From contig CAZCKU010000001.1 of assembly GCA_964499365.1 (NCBI GenBank), forward strand, positions 186,001 through 250,000: DNA of 64,000 nt. Reading direction: 5' to 3'. The notes under the pieces are model-generated. The model was not told the DNA's origin. It searched no databases and saw nothing but the letters and a program-made list of their open reading frames with translations. Of this stretch, positions 34,289 to 42,776 are shown piece after piece. Source of the DNA: PALSA-1316 sp964499365 (GTDB taxonomy: Bacteria > Nitrospirota > Thermodesulfovibrionia > Thermodesulfovibrionales > UBA6898). Position numbers and translations under genes: made by a program. Within the stretch, counting starts at the first letter, position 1. Each line of letters begins with the position of its first letter.

Positions 34289-34322
34289 GCAGGCAGGCGG
34301 ACCTGCCGGCCCGCCTGCCTGC
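34289..34322 (-). terminator. Perfect 12-bp hairpin downstream of the CTERM gene
   Basis: GCAGGCAGGCGG (34289-34300) pairs with CCGCCTGCCTGC (34311-34322). The loop is ten bases. It lies just after the stop of the gene at 34331 on the minus strand. The following bases are only moderately T-rich, so it may be a terminator or a GCAGGCAGG-type palindrome related to the stem in repeat copies 1 and 3. Confidence 0.5.
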
Positions 34323-34330
34323 CGTGGAAA

Positions 34331-35539
34331 CTACTTCCCGGCTCTGATCTTCCTGCGTCTGAGGAACCTCTCGACCGCAATGATGAGCAGCGGTGAAAAC
34401 ATGATGGCTGAATCCACCAGGGCTGTTGACGTTGCAGAGCGTCCGCCGATGGAGCATCCGCCGCCGCCATCATCGTCAGAGTCTCCGCCGGCAGCGACAG
34501 GAGATGCAACCCCCACAGGGTCGGTGATAGAGCCGTTCGCAGCCCCGTCACTGTCGCCGTTGCCGCCGTCGGTCAGGGTGAGGGTAATCGTCTTCCCGGC
34601 GATGGATGCATTCGCATACTCATGGAATCCGGTTGCATTGATCTTATAGACCTTGCTGCCGGCAGGAAGATCTGCCGGGAAGGTGATCCTGACCTGTGCC
34701 GTCCCACCGGTCGCGACACCGTTGAGTTTGAAGGTGACCAGTCCGTTGTTGAAGGTAAAGCCTGTTGGTTTGCCGCTCTGGTTAATGGAACCGGCGGATG
34801 ACGACACCGCGGTCACATTTGTCAGGTTGGTGCCGCCTGTCAGGGTCTCGACCGTAAGCTGTCCCGTTCCCTCGGCAGCAGTCACCGTAACGCTTGAACT
34901 TCCGGCAGGAGGCGGAACAAAGGTGCAGGCCTGGCTCAGGACAGGCGTTCCACCGGTGCAGCCTGCGGGTGAGCTTGAGGTGACCGTCCGTGTCTGGGTG
35001 TTGTTCGACTGGCAGGTGCCCCAGTCAGAATAGGTGAACGACGTGCAGGCAGTAACCGGCGGTACATAGGTGCATGCCTGGGTCAGGACCGGGGTCCCTC
35101 CGGTGCAGCCGGCAGGTGAACTGGAGATCACGGTCCGTGTCCGGGTGCCGTTCGGCTGACAATCTGAATACGCCGAATACGTGAACGACGTGCAGGTCAC
35201 TGGCGCCGGTGCGGGGTGGCTTGCAGCGTCTCCGGGATAGGTCGGGGTGCTGTTGGTGATCTCAGCCTTGTTCGTGAAACCGTCGCCGTCCGAATCCAGA
35301 TTTTCTATGGCTGCGAACGTGTGATTATTGTTTGCAAAGGCTATCCCATAAACATTTCGTCCTCCCGGGTTGGCGGGATTAAGATGGCAGAGCCCGCAGT
35401 TGCTGATCGATCCGGCGTTGGGATACACTGCGTTGAAGCCGGTGCCGGCTGTTGTCAAATAACCTCCGAATGCATGTGCCGAGCCGTAGCCTGCCAAAAC
35501 CATACCAATTCCCAGAAATAAAAAAAGCAGTCGTTTCAT
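34331..35539 (-). CDS. CTERM-anchored surface protein with one haem motif
   Basis: A 402-residue protein with a signal peptide (about residues 1-23). It has a single CxxCH haem-binding site (Cys48, Cys51, His52) and a Ca-binding-like DSDGDGFTNKAE loop. Two TSP1-like repeats (C-T-S-F-T-Y-S-x-W/Y...C) and a choice-of-anchor U domain follow (about 210-345). The end is an Asp/Gly tract, Cys, a hydrophobic helix and RRRK. That tail (GGGGCSIGG...) is a CTERM-type sorting signal, where the Cys may be lipidated and the protein cut. ATG 35539 has a strong GGAGG. The haem suggests a role in surface electron transfer or redox sensing. Confidence 0.82.
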   Translation of the reverse strand: MKRLLFLFLGIGMVLAGYGSAHAFGGYLTTAGTGFNAVYPNAGSISNCGLCHLNPANPGGRNVYGIAFANNNHTFAAIENLDSDGDGFTNKAEITNSTPTYPGDAASHPAPAPVTCTSFTYSAYSDCQPNGTRTRTVISSSPAGCTGGTPVLTQACTYVPPVTACTSFTYSDWGTCQSNNTQTRTVTSSSPAGCTGGTPVLSQACTFVPPPAGSSSVTVTAAEGTGQLTVETLTGGTNLTNVTAVSSSAGSINQSGKPTGFTFNNGLVTFKLNGVATGGTAQVRITFPADLPAGSKVYKINATGFHEYANASIAGKTITLTLTDGGNGDSDGAANGSITDPVGVASPVAAGGDSDDDGGGGCSIGGRSATSTALVDSAIMFSPLLIIAVERFLRRRKIRAGK

Positions 35540-35641
35540 AGATTCCTCCGTTTTGTTTATTTTGTGTTGATGTGCTGTTGCCATGTGTCCATCGACATTA
35601 GAGCGGCTCTTCCCCCTTTCGAAAGCAGCTTCGTTGGTTTA

Positions 35642-35670
35642 AGGATAAAATATCGCTCCCCGAGGGTCAA
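35642..35670 (-). promoter_or_regulatory. Sigma70-type promoter of the CTERM gene
   Basis: On the minus strand TTGACC (35665-35670) and TATCCT (35642-35647) are 17 bases apart. This implies a leader of about 95 bases before the ATG at 35539. Confidence 0.6.
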
Positions 35671-36101
35671 GTTAAACAAAGTTAATACTGTAATAATTAA
35701 TGCAATCCGGACTGCCCAATCGCACCGGATTAATGTTTAAAACCTACACCTCCTTTTCTCTTGAGATGCAATTAGAAAAGGGAACATCTATTGTGTTGTT
35801 TGGAGGAGCAGGTTATATGCCAGGACTGTTGTTGTCAGGGCAGAAGGTTCAATTAGATTGAAAACATTGAAGTTTTGGCGAAGGCCAGGACGGAGAAATG
35901 ATGAGGTGAAAGCTGTCGACTTCTGATATTTCAGGAGTCTTCTGATATTTCAGGTATTTTTTGATTTGCCAGTCCCGCCGAGTTCGAAAATCATCGAAAA
36001 TAATCGACCGGGAAGGCTGAAAAAGTGCGAGCTGATTGCCGGGTCAGGTGTAAGCCTGTTCCCGCGTATAGTTGAAAATAATCTCCGGGAGCATTAATGT
36101 A
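35671..36101. other. Intergenic region with a short tandem duplication
   Basis: AT-richer than its surroundings and without a convincing gene. CTTCTGATATTTCAGG occurs twice in tandem (35920-35935 and 35939-35954) with a 19-base period. No function is apparent. Confidence 0.5.
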
Positions 36102-36144
36102 ATGAAGCGTTTTGCCTTTCTTGAAAATCCGGGAGGAAGAAGAG

Positions 36145-37179
36145 TTGCTGAATAAGAAAATATTAGTCACCGGCGCTGCCGGCTTCATCGGGTATCATCT
36201 CTCAAAGAGGCTGGTCGAAATGGGGGCCTCGGTCGTCGGCCTCGACAACCTGAACGATTATTACGACATAAACCTGAAGCTCGGGAGACTGAAGCAGATG
36301 TCTCTTGAACCGCGGTTTAAGCCGGTCAGGGTGGACCTTTCCGACCGCGCCGGGATGGAGCGGCTCTTTGCCGGGGAGAAGTTCGATACCGTCGTCAACC
36401 TCGCTGCGCAGGCGGGCGTGAGGTACTCGCTGATGAACCCGCATGCCTATATCGACAGCAACGTCAACGGGTTTCTGAACGTGCTGGAAGGCTGCCGCAA
36501 TAACAATGTTCAGCATCTTGTCTTTGCCTCCTCAAGTTCGGTCTATGGCGCCAACACGAAGATCCCGTTCTCGGTCCATCATAATGTCGACCACCCGGTC
36601 TCCCTGTATGCAGCCACCAAAAAGTCGAACGAGCTGATGGCCCATACGTATGCGAACCTTTACAAAATCCCCTGCACCGGCCTGAGGTTTTTTACGGTCT
36701 ATGGCCCCTGGGGCCGGCCTGACATGGCCTACTTTCTTTTTACGAAGGCCATTCTCGAAGGCCGTCCCATCGATGTCTTCAACTTCGGGAAGATGCAGAG
36801 GGACTTTACCTATATCGATGACATTGTCGAGGGGGTTGTCCGGGTGATGGACCGCATCCCTGCACCTGACCCCGGCTGGTCCGGGGCCGCCCCCGACGCA
36901 GCAACGAGCTACGCGCCCTACCGGATCTACAACATCGGCAATAACCGGCCGGTCGAGCTTATGCAGTTTATCGGGGTCCTTGAAGACTGCCTCGGCAGGA
37001 AGGCAGAGAAGAACCTGCTGCCGATCCAGCCGGGGGATGTGCCGGTCACCTACGCCGACATCGACGACCTCGTCCGCGACACAGGCTTCAAACCCTCGAC
37101 GACCATCGAAGAAGGCCTGAGGAAATTTGTCGAATGGTATCGTGACTATTACGGAGGGACGTCACCGCGCAGTACCTGA
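36145..37179 (+). CDS. NAD-dependent epimerase, UDP-glucuronate 4-epimerase-like
   Basis: An extended short-chain dehydrogenase (344 residues) with the NAD motif TGAAGFIGYHL, FASSSSVYG, the Tyr-x-x-x-Lys pair in SLYAATKKSNE, and the RFFTVYGPWGRPDMA loop. That loop and the length match UDP-glucuronate 4-epimerases (CapI/LpsL), which supply UDP-galacturonate for capsule or LPS. The best start is TTG 36145, eight bases after GGAGG. A 17-codon frame (36102-36155, MKRFAFLENPGG...) overlaps this start out of frame and could be a leader peptide. Confidence 0.88.
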   Translation: MLNKKILVTGAAGFIGYHLSKRLVEMGASVVGLDNLNDYYDINLKLGRLKQMSLEPRFKPVRVDLSDRAGMERLFAGEKFDTVVNLAAQAGVRYSLMNPHAYIDSNVNGFLNVLEGCRNNNVQHLVFASSSSVYGANTKIPFSVHHNVDHPVSLYAATKKSNELMAHTYANLYKIPCTGLRFFTVYGPWGRPDMAYFLFTKAILEGRPIDVFNFGKMQRDFTYIDDIVEGVVRVMDRIPAPDPGWSGAAPDAATSYAPYRIYNIGNNRPVELMQFIGVLEDCLGRKAEKNLLPIQPGDVPVTYADIDDLVRDTGFKPSTTIEEGLRKFVEWYRDYYGGTSPRST

Positions 37180-37202
37180 AGGGACACGGGAAAGGCGGGT
37201 AG

Positions 37203-37441
37203 GTCTACAGAAAGCTTGTTGATGAAGAGTGTCACAAGCAGGGGATAAGTCCTGAGGAATTAAGAGGAGGGAGCAAGCGGCGCAAGGTGAGCGGGACTTG
37301 ATCACGGATTGCGTTGAGGAGCAGGGATGAGCTTGGACTGCCGTAAGCAGATATAGCCCGTTACGTCGGTGTAAATACATCGAGCATTATAAGGTCCATC
37401 GAAAGAGCGGAGAGGCGCGGCGCTGATGAAAAGCATTATTA
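37203..37441 (+). pseudogene. Decayed transposase-associated DnaA-C-like HTH domain
   Basis: Read from 37203, this frame gives KLVDEECHKQGISPEELRGG, then SRIALRSRDELGLP, then ADIARYVGVNTSSIIRSIER. The segments are separated by in-frame TGA and TAA stops. This is the pattern of the DnaA C-terminal-like helix-turn-helix found at the end of REP-associated tyrosine transposases (Y1_Tnp family). The catalytic HUH part is absent. It is a remnant of a mobile gene lying between the epimerase and mscS genes. Confidence 0.75.
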
Positions 37442-37541
37442 GAAACAAGGTCCCCAAAACGAAAATGTACCGGTTGACAAGCGATCTGGCAGATGGCACA
37501 ATTTTACTGCGACGCGAGAGCATCTGTATGAGGGGGCTGCA

Positions 37542-38360
37542 ATGCCAGTGAAGACAACCGAACTGACAGACAGGATAATCTTCTATTTTGTGGATCACGG
37601 GATACAGATCCTCGCTGCGATCTTCATCATGGGAATTGGGGTCCTCGTTGCCCGCTGGATCGGTAATATTATATACCGCTGGCTGAAATCAAAATCCTTT
37701 GACGAACCGGTCAGCACACTTATTGTAAGGATAATTAAACTCCTGATCGTTGTCTTTGTCGGGATTATGGCTCTCGGCCAGATGGGAGTGCAGATTACGC
37801 CGCTCATAGCCGGAATCGGGGTGGCCGGCGTCGGGGCGAGCCTCGCGATGCAGGGAATCCTCGGCAACCTCGTTGCCGGGCTGACGATCATCTTTACCAA
37901 GCCGTTTACTATCGGTGAATACATCGAAGTCCTCGGAGTTTACGGACAGGTGATCGAGATTGAATTGTTCTCGACGACGCTGCTCCATGCCGACAATTCC
38001 CGGGTCATCGTCCCCAACAGAAAGATAGTCGGCGAGATACTGCATAACTACGGCAAGATCCGGCAACTGGACCTGTCGGTCGCCATAGCATACAGGACAG
38101 ACCTGTCCCTGGCGCTTTCAATAGTCAGGAAGATACTTCAGGATAACCCCGTTGTACTGAAGGAACCTGCCCCTGTTGTCGGTATAGCCTCCCTGAATGA
38201 GTCCTCTATTTCCCTGGCGGTCAGGCCATGGGTAAAGGTTGAAGATTTTGTGCTCTCACAGGCTGAGCTATACCAGAGTGTGCTGGAAGGCTTTCGGGGT
38301 AAAGATATTGAGATCCCCGCACCGCGCCGGGAAGTTCGCATAACAAACCAGCCTTCCTGA
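37542..38360 (+). CDS. MscS-family small mechanosensitive channel
   Basis: A 272-residue channel subunit with three membrane helices. The pore helix is glycine/alanine-rich (GIGVAGVGASLAMQGILGN), followed by the beta domain (FTIGEYIEV, STTLLHADNSRVIVPN) and the alpha/beta cage (RTDLSLALSIVRKIL). MscS heptamers open under membrane tension to release solutes during osmotic downshock. Size matches E. coli MscS (286). A GAGGGGG lies upstream of ATG 37542. Confidence 0.93.
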   Translation: MPVKTTELTDRIIFYFVDHGIQILAAIFIMGIGVLVARWIGNIIYRWLKSKSFDEPVSTLIVRIIKLLIVVFVGIMALGQMGVQITPLIAGIGVAGVGASLAMQGILGNLVAGLTIIFTKPFTIGEYIEVLGVYGQVIEIELFSTTLLHADNSRVIVPNRKIVGEILHNYGKIRQLDLSVAIAYRTDLSLALSIVRKILQDNPVVLKEPAPVVGIASLNESSISLAVRPWVKVEDFVLSQAELYQSVLEGFRGKDIEIPAPRREVRITNQPS

Positions 38361-38495
38361 TCCGGTAAAGTTTAGCGAAAGTGCAGATAAAGCACTATTA
38401 TGATGTCCCCAAAATGTTTCTCACATATGAGAAAGAAATACCGTACAACACCGCAAAGACAATGGGTGACCCCCGTTTGCAAATGAAGAATACTC

Positions 38496-39065
38496 ATGGA
38501 TAAGGTAGTCGGTCTTCTTAAAAGGTGGGCTTCGGGAAAATTGGTATTGGGGCTTTTCATCTTGACGATGGCGGTCTATCTGACGATGTTGCTCTCTACC
38601 CTTCCTGCTGTCGAGAGCTTTGCCCAGGGGAAAGCGTTGTTTGATCTGTCCCCTGCCGGCTACTCATATGAAGACGCGGTCTTACTGCTTGACGTATTAG
38701 GACATGAAGGCCGGAGGATGTATCTCTACCGTCAACTGCCTATGGACTTTGTCTATCCCGGCTTATTCGCCATTTCCTATTCGTTGCTTCTGACGTGGGT
38801 GCTCATCAAAGGAAATGCGTCTGATTCCAAAATATTCTACTTTGCGGTTATCCCGTTCTTTGGCGGTCTTTTTGACTATCTGGAAAATATTTGCATCATT
38901 CAAATGATCACATCATATCCGACGGTGCCTCATGGGCTGGTTAACATATCCAGCACGTTCACTATTTTAAAAAGTGGTTTCACGACGGCCTTTTTCGTTC
39001 TGCTCCTGTTGGGGATTGTTAGGGTCATTAAGAAACGGGTAACCAATGTTGATTCTCAAGGCTAA
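38496..39065 (+). CDS. Four-helix integral membrane protein of unknown function
   Basis: A 189-residue protein not assigned to a family. Hydrophobic segments occur at about residues 18-36, 85-105, 115-135 and 155-178. A soluble loop of about 45 residues (LFDLSPAGYSYEDAVLLLDVLG...) lies between the first two. The start has only a weak GAAGA ribosome binding site. It follows the MscS gene by 135 bases with no obvious functional link. Confidence 0.65.
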   Translation: MDKVVGLLKRWASGKLVLGLFILTMAVYLTMLLSTLPAVESFAQGKALFDLSPAGYSYEDAVLLLDVLGHEGRRMYLYRQLPMDFVYPGLFAISYSLLLTWVLIKGNASDSKIFYFAVIPFFGGLFDYLENICIIQMITSYPTVPHGLVNISSTFTILKSGFTTAFFVLLLLGIVRVIKKRVTNVDSQG

Positions 39066-39370
39066 GCTCAGCGCGGCAAGGTTGGCGAATTAGCGGACGA
39101 AAGTCCCGATCGAAACACTCGACAAGAAACGTAAAGAAAGTTCTTCAAGACTCGGGGTTGACTACAACATACAGCACGCAGACACCACCGCCTTCAGGCA
39201 AGGGCGGATTTGGCTTGGCGCGAGTTCATATAGATGGTTGCTCGCGCGGGTTAAGGCAGGGTCCATATCTGATAAAGAGGATACAATGAAATGTGATTAT
39301 CCCCAGGGAAACCTGCCGGCAGGGAAGCCCAGGCCGGAGGCGCGGGGCGACGGGCAGGAACTGTCGGGCC
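39066..39370. other. Intergenic region, no feature recognised
   Basis: No intact gene, tRNA or clear repeat was found between the membrane protein gene and the galE promoter. Short frames on both strands are interrupted by stops. Confidence 0.5.
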
Positions 39371-39375
39371 GGTCA

Positions 39376-39384
39376 TGCTATAAT
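39376..39384 (+). promoter_or_regulatory. Extended -10 promoter of galE
   Basis: TGC plus TATAAT (39379-39384) is a consensus extended -10 about 44 bases before the galE ATG. The -35 position has no clear match. Confidence 0.55.
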
Positions 39385-39427
39385 TGCTGCTGATGATGAC
39401 GATGCATGACGAAGGGGAGGGGTTCAG

Positions 39428-40411
39428 ATGAAGCTGCTGGTGACAGGCGGGGCCGGGTATATCGGCAGCCATATGGTCAGGACACTCGGGGAACACGGGC
39501 ATGATATCGTTGTCTATGACAACCTCTCGTCCGGCCACCGGGACTCCCTGCTTTATGGCAGGCTGGTGGTTGCAGACCTTGCCGACCGGGAGACCCTCCG
39601 CATCCTCCTCCAGGAAGAAAAATTCGACGCCGTCATCCACTTTGCCGCGTTCATCGCTGTCGAGGAATCGGTCAAGGACCCGGTCAAATATTACCGCAAC
39701 AATTTTTCAAATGCCCTGAACCTGCTTGATACCTGTGTCCGGTACGGGGTTGATAAATTCATCTTCTCATCGACCGCCGCTGTCTATGGCATGCCGGAGC
39801 AGATGCCGGTGACCGAGGAGACCCCGCTTCTGCCGATCAACCCCTATGGTTCTTCGAAGATGATGACGGAGCTGGCGCTGCGGGACATTGCGCAGGTGAC
39901 CGGACTGCGGTATGCGGCCCTGCGCTACTTCAATGTCGCGGGCGCAGACCCTCAGACGCGGATCGGCCAGCGTTACCGGGATGCCACGCACCTGATCACC
40001 CTTGCGCTCCGGACCGCCCTGGGGCTGCGGGAGTCGCTGAATATCTTCGGGACCGATTATGCGACACCCGACGGCACCTGCATCCGCGACTATATACACG
40101 TGGACGACCTTATTGAGGCACATCTCCGGGCGCTGGCGTATCTGGCGGACGGCTCGGCGAGCCGGGTCTTCAACTGCGGCTACGGCAGGGGATATTCCGT
40201 TCGGGAGGTTGTTGAGATGGCAAAGAAAGTGACCGGGATCGATTTCCCGGTCAAGGAGGCAGGCCGCAGGGCAGGCGACCCGCCGGTGCTGATCGCGGAC
40301 TCATCGCGCATCCGCAAAGAACTCGGATGGTCCCCGTCCCACGACGACCTTGAGTTTATTATCCGGTCTGCCTGGGACTGGGAGAAGAAGCGGCTTGCCC
40401 TAAACCTTTAG
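39428..40411 (+). CDS. galE: UDP-glucose 4-epimerase
   Basis: A 327-residue extended short-chain dehydrogenase that interconverts UDP-glucose and UDP-galactose. It has the NAD motif GGAGYIGSH, the catalytic FSSTAAVYG and Tyr-x-x-x-Lys (NPYGSSK), then LRYFNVAGAD and CIRDYIHVDDL, which are diagnostic of GalE. Length fits the family. GAGGGG precedes the ATG. The last 12 bases overlap the convergent PPC-domain gene. Confidence 0.96.
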   Translation: MKLLVTGGAGYIGSHMVRTLGEHGHDIVVYDNLSSGHRDSLLYGRLVVADLADRETLRILLQEEKFDAVIHFAAFIAVEESVKDPVKYYRNNFSNALNLLDTCVRYGVDKFIFSSTAAVYGMPEQMPVTEETPLLPINPYGSSKMMTELALRDIAQVTGLRYAALRYFNVAGADPQTRIGQRYRDATHLITLALRTALGLRESLNIFGTDYATPDGTCIRDYIHVDDLIEAHLRALAYLADGSASRVFNCGYGRGYSVREVVEMAKKVTGIDFPVKEAGRRAGDPPVLIADSSRIRKELGWSPSHDDLEFIIRSAWDWEKKRLALNL

Positions 40412-40834
40412 CAGCACCATCCCCGATACAGGGTCGAGTTCTCTTTTCGCATCGACACCCTCGATCTCGACGATCACGGCCTCGAGGACGAGGAAGGTCT
40501 CGGAATCTTTCCTCAGGCAGCCCATCTTGACCATGTCTTTTTTCCCGAACGTGCCGTGAAAATGCACCTTGGGTTCGTCGTCCTGCCAGAAGATCGTGCC
40601 GAAGCCCGTCACCTCATGGCTCTCTCCCAGCTGTTTCCAGACCGGTGTCGGCGGGAACTCGTCTTTTTCAGGACCGACGACGATGCCGCCCTCGCGCATG
40701 CCGCCGACGATCGAGACAGAGGCGGCCCTGATATTCTCCCTCTTTGCGATCTCCACGATGCTGCCGATGACGTCCTCCCTGTCCTCGAGCCTTGCCACGA
40801 TGATCCTGCCCGGTCTGCCGATCTGATATTTCAT
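40400..40834 (-). CDS. PPC (DUF296) domain protein
   Basis: A 144-residue single PPC domain. GRIIVARLEDREDVIGSI opens the fold, AASVSIVGGMREG is the core strand, and FHGTFGKKDMVKMGCL carries the His/Gly patch conserved in bacterial and plant PPC proteins. The domain forms trimers. In plants it is fused to AT-hooks, and in bacteria its role is not well defined. Its 3' end overlaps that of galE by 12 bases, an unusual tail-to-tail overlap. Confidence 0.88.
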   Translation of the reverse strand: MKYQIGRPGRIIVARLEDREDVIGSIVEIAKRENIRAASVSIVGGMREGGIVVGPEKDEFPPTPVWKQLGESHEVTGFGTIFWQDDEPKVHFHGTFGKKDMVKMGCLRKDSETFLVLEAVIVEIEGVDAKRELDPVSGMVLLKV

Positions 40835-40980
40835 GTTTCTCCCTTTAAAATGTAGTTATCCCCCAGCGTTCTAAATTATCACAAGCGGGGCTAAATCACA
40901 ACGGACAGGCACCGCAGTCTCCGGTTTCTTTCCCTGTTGCATATTATGGTCCCGCTGTTCAGCAACTCTGTCAGCAACTC

Positions 40981-41010
40981 TTGACATATCCGCCATTTTC
41001 GTGATATAAC
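40981..41010 (+). promoter_or_regulatory. Sigma70-type promoter of the dodecahaem cytochrome gene
   Basis: Consensus TTGACA (40981-40986) and TATAAC (41005-41010) with 18-base spacing, about 60 bases before the start codon. Confidence 0.75.
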
Positions 41011-41068
41011 CTTGTCCAATACCATGCCATATAAGAGTAGACCACTATACCCTAATCAAGGAGGTTTT

Positions 41069-41953
41069 ATGAAGAGAGGAAGCATCAGGATTTTGTTTCA
41101 TGTCTGTCTTATCCTTCTCGCCCTGGTCCTCGGCACTGCAGTCGCCTTTGCCGCTCCCCAGGATGCGAAGGCAGCCCCTGCAGCGAAGCCGGCGCTTGGC
41201 AGCGATGACTGCGTCAAGTGCCATGCAAAGCCGCCGGCCGATATCACTGCCAATGGTGGCAAACACAAGAAGGTCTCCTGCCAGGACTGCCACGTCGGCC
41301 ATCCGCCGACTGTGCCGGCCAAGAGCATCATCCCGAAATGCAGCAACTGTCATACCGGCAAGCCGCATTTTGAGCTGAAGGACTGTCTGGCATGCCATTC
41401 GAACCCGCATACACCGCGGAATATCAAGATCGGCACGAATGTCACCGACCCCTGCCTGACCTGCCACACCAAGCAGATACAGCAGCTCAAGGAGATCAAG
41501 ACGAAGCACTCGATGCTCTTCTGCTCCACCTGCCACAGCACCAAGCATCCGAACGTACCGGAGTGCCTGAAGTGCCACAAGCCGCACTCATCCGATATGG
41601 TGGCTGCGGACTGCAAAAAGTGCCATCAGGCGCATGCACCGAAGCCGGCAACTTATGATGATGTACCGTCGAAGTTCTGCGCAGGCTGCCACAGGCAGGC
41701 ATTTGACGTCTTGTCGGCCAGCAAGGCCAAGCATAAGGACTTTGCCTGCGCCTTCTGCCACCAGGCAAAGCACAAGATGGTTCCGAAGTGCCAGGACTGC
41801 CACGGTGAGAAGCACCCTGCAGGCATCACGGCCAAGTTCACGAAGTGCGGGGACTGCCACGGCATAGCCCACGACCTGAACAACTGGAAGTCGAAGAAGG
41901 AAGAGCCGAAGAAAGAGGCTGCTCCTGCTCACAAGCCGGGCAAGAAGAAATAA
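41069..41953 (+). CDS. Exported dodecahaem c-type cytochrome
   Basis: A 294-residue protein with a signal peptide (about residues 1-29) and twelve CxxCH haem c sites. They run from CVKCH and CQDCH near the N-terminus to CQDCH and CGDCH near the C-terminus, about one haem per 22 residues. Additional His residues can serve as distal ligands. The end is Lys/Glu/Pro-rich without a membrane anchor. Such densely packed multihaem proteins conduct electrons in the periplasm or outside the cell. ATG 41069 follows AAGGAGG. The gene has its own promoter and terminator, so it is a single-gene unit. Confidence 0.95.
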   Translation: MKRGSIRILFHVCLILLALVLGTAVAFAAPQDAKAAPAAKPALGSDDCVKCHAKPPADITANGGKHKKVSCQDCHVGHPPTVPAKSIIPKCSNCHTGKPHFELKDCLACHSNPHTPRNIKIGTNVTDPCLTCHTKQIQQLKEIKTKHSMLFCSTCHSTKHPNVPECLKCHKPHSSDMVAADCKKCHQAHAPKPATYDDVPSKFCAGCHRQAFDVLSASKAKHKDFACAFCHQAKHKMVPKCQDCHGEKHPAGITAKFTKCGDCHGIAHDLNNWKSKKEEPKKEAAPAHKPGKKK

Positions 41954-41976
41954 CTCGGTCCCTTGACGGGGCATTG

Positions 41977-42012
41977 AAAAGGGCGGGTCGCCTGCGACCC
42001 GCCCTTTTTTTT
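41977..42012 (+). terminator. Rho-independent terminator after the cytochrome gene
   Basis: GGGCGGGTCGC (41981-41991) pairs with GCGACCCGCCC (41994-42004), followed by eight T residues and preceded by four A residues. Confidence 0.93.
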
Positions 42013-42256
42013 ATCCGGAAGCCTTCCCTGCTCCCCCCGCATCACTCCCGGGTCCGGCCCGGCATCTATTCCCTGCCCTGACCAGGGGACCAGGGCAGCA
42101 TCTTCATCATTTCAGGCTGCTTTGCATGAGCTGCATTATCATTTTTTTGTTCATTTTCCCGCGATTCCCCGCTCAGTCAGAAAATGGCCATATCTTGTGT
42201 CTGCGATGAACGGTTGCGCAACATATAGACGCCGGCTGTTGCCTGCCATTTTTCAC

Positions 42257-42285
42257 TTGACACAAAAATGAATCTCCTTTATATT
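42257..42285 (+). promoter_or_regulatory. Sigma70-type promoter of the dcw cluster
   Basis: TTGACA (42257-42262) and TATATT (42280-42285), 17-base spacing. It stands directly upstream of the repeats at 42289-42313 and of mraZ. The 240 bases between the cytochrome terminator and this site hold nothing else recognisable. Confidence 0.85.
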
Positions 42286-42288
42286 TAA

Positions 42289-42313
42289 GTGGTAAATTGT
42301 GGTAGAAAGTGGA
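42289..42313 (+). promoter_or_regulatory. Probable MraZ operator, three GTGG direct repeats
   Basis: GTGGT (42289-42293), GTGGT (42299-42303) and GTGGA (42309-42313) are spaced exactly ten bases apart, with 5-base spacers. E. coli MraZ binds three TGGGN repeats with 5-base spacers upstream of its own gene. The position here, covering the transcription start and reaching the ribosome binding site, fits autorepression. Confidence 0.75.
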
Positions 42314-42319
42314 GGATAC

Positions 42320-42772
42320 GTGCCAGCTTTCTCTGGAAAATATTATTACACACTCGATCCCAAGGGGAGACTGATCATACCGGCTCCTTTCAGAGAGATC
42401 ATTTCATCCAATTATAACCCAAAACTCTATATGGTGAACGCTGCGTTCGACAACTGCCTTCATATTTATCCGCAGGAGGAGTGGCAGAAGCTTGAGGATA
42501 AGGTGCGGCAGCTGCCGAGCATGGATGATGCGGTCAAGTTCTTCAAGAGAAAGGTGATCGCCTCGGCGCAGGAGGTCGAGCTCGACAAGCAGGGCAGGGT
42601 CCTGGTGCCGGCATCGCTCCGTGAGGACGCAGGCCTGCATTCCGATATCGCGATCGTCGGACAGATTGACCGCATAGACCTGTGGGACAGAAAAGAATGG
42701 GACCTCGTGACCGACGCGTCCAAGGTTGACAGAAAAGCAGTTGAAGCCAAGCTGACGGAATTCGGGCTGTAA
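42320..42772 (+). CDS. mraZ: Transcriptional regulator MraZ
   Basis: A 150-residue protein with two SpoVT/AbrB-like DNA-binding halves, each marked by a D-x-K-G-R-L/V-x-(I/V)-P motif (DPKGRLIIPA and DKQGRVLVPA). MraZ forms ring-shaped oligomers and represses its own operon. I choose GTG 42320, so that the protein begins a few residues before the first strand as in homologues, with GGAGG just upstream. An in-frame GTG at 42299 would add seven residues but lies within the operator repeats. First gene of the dcw cluster. Confidence 0.95.
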   Translation: MPAFSGKYYYTLDPKGRLIIPAPFREIISSNYNPKLYMVNAAFDNCLHIYPQEEWQKLEDKVRQLPSMDDAVKFFKRKVIASAQEVELDKQGRVLVPASLREDAGLHSDIAIVGQIDRIDLWDRKEWDLVTDASKVDRKAVEAKLTEFGL

Positions 42773-42776
42773 CCGT

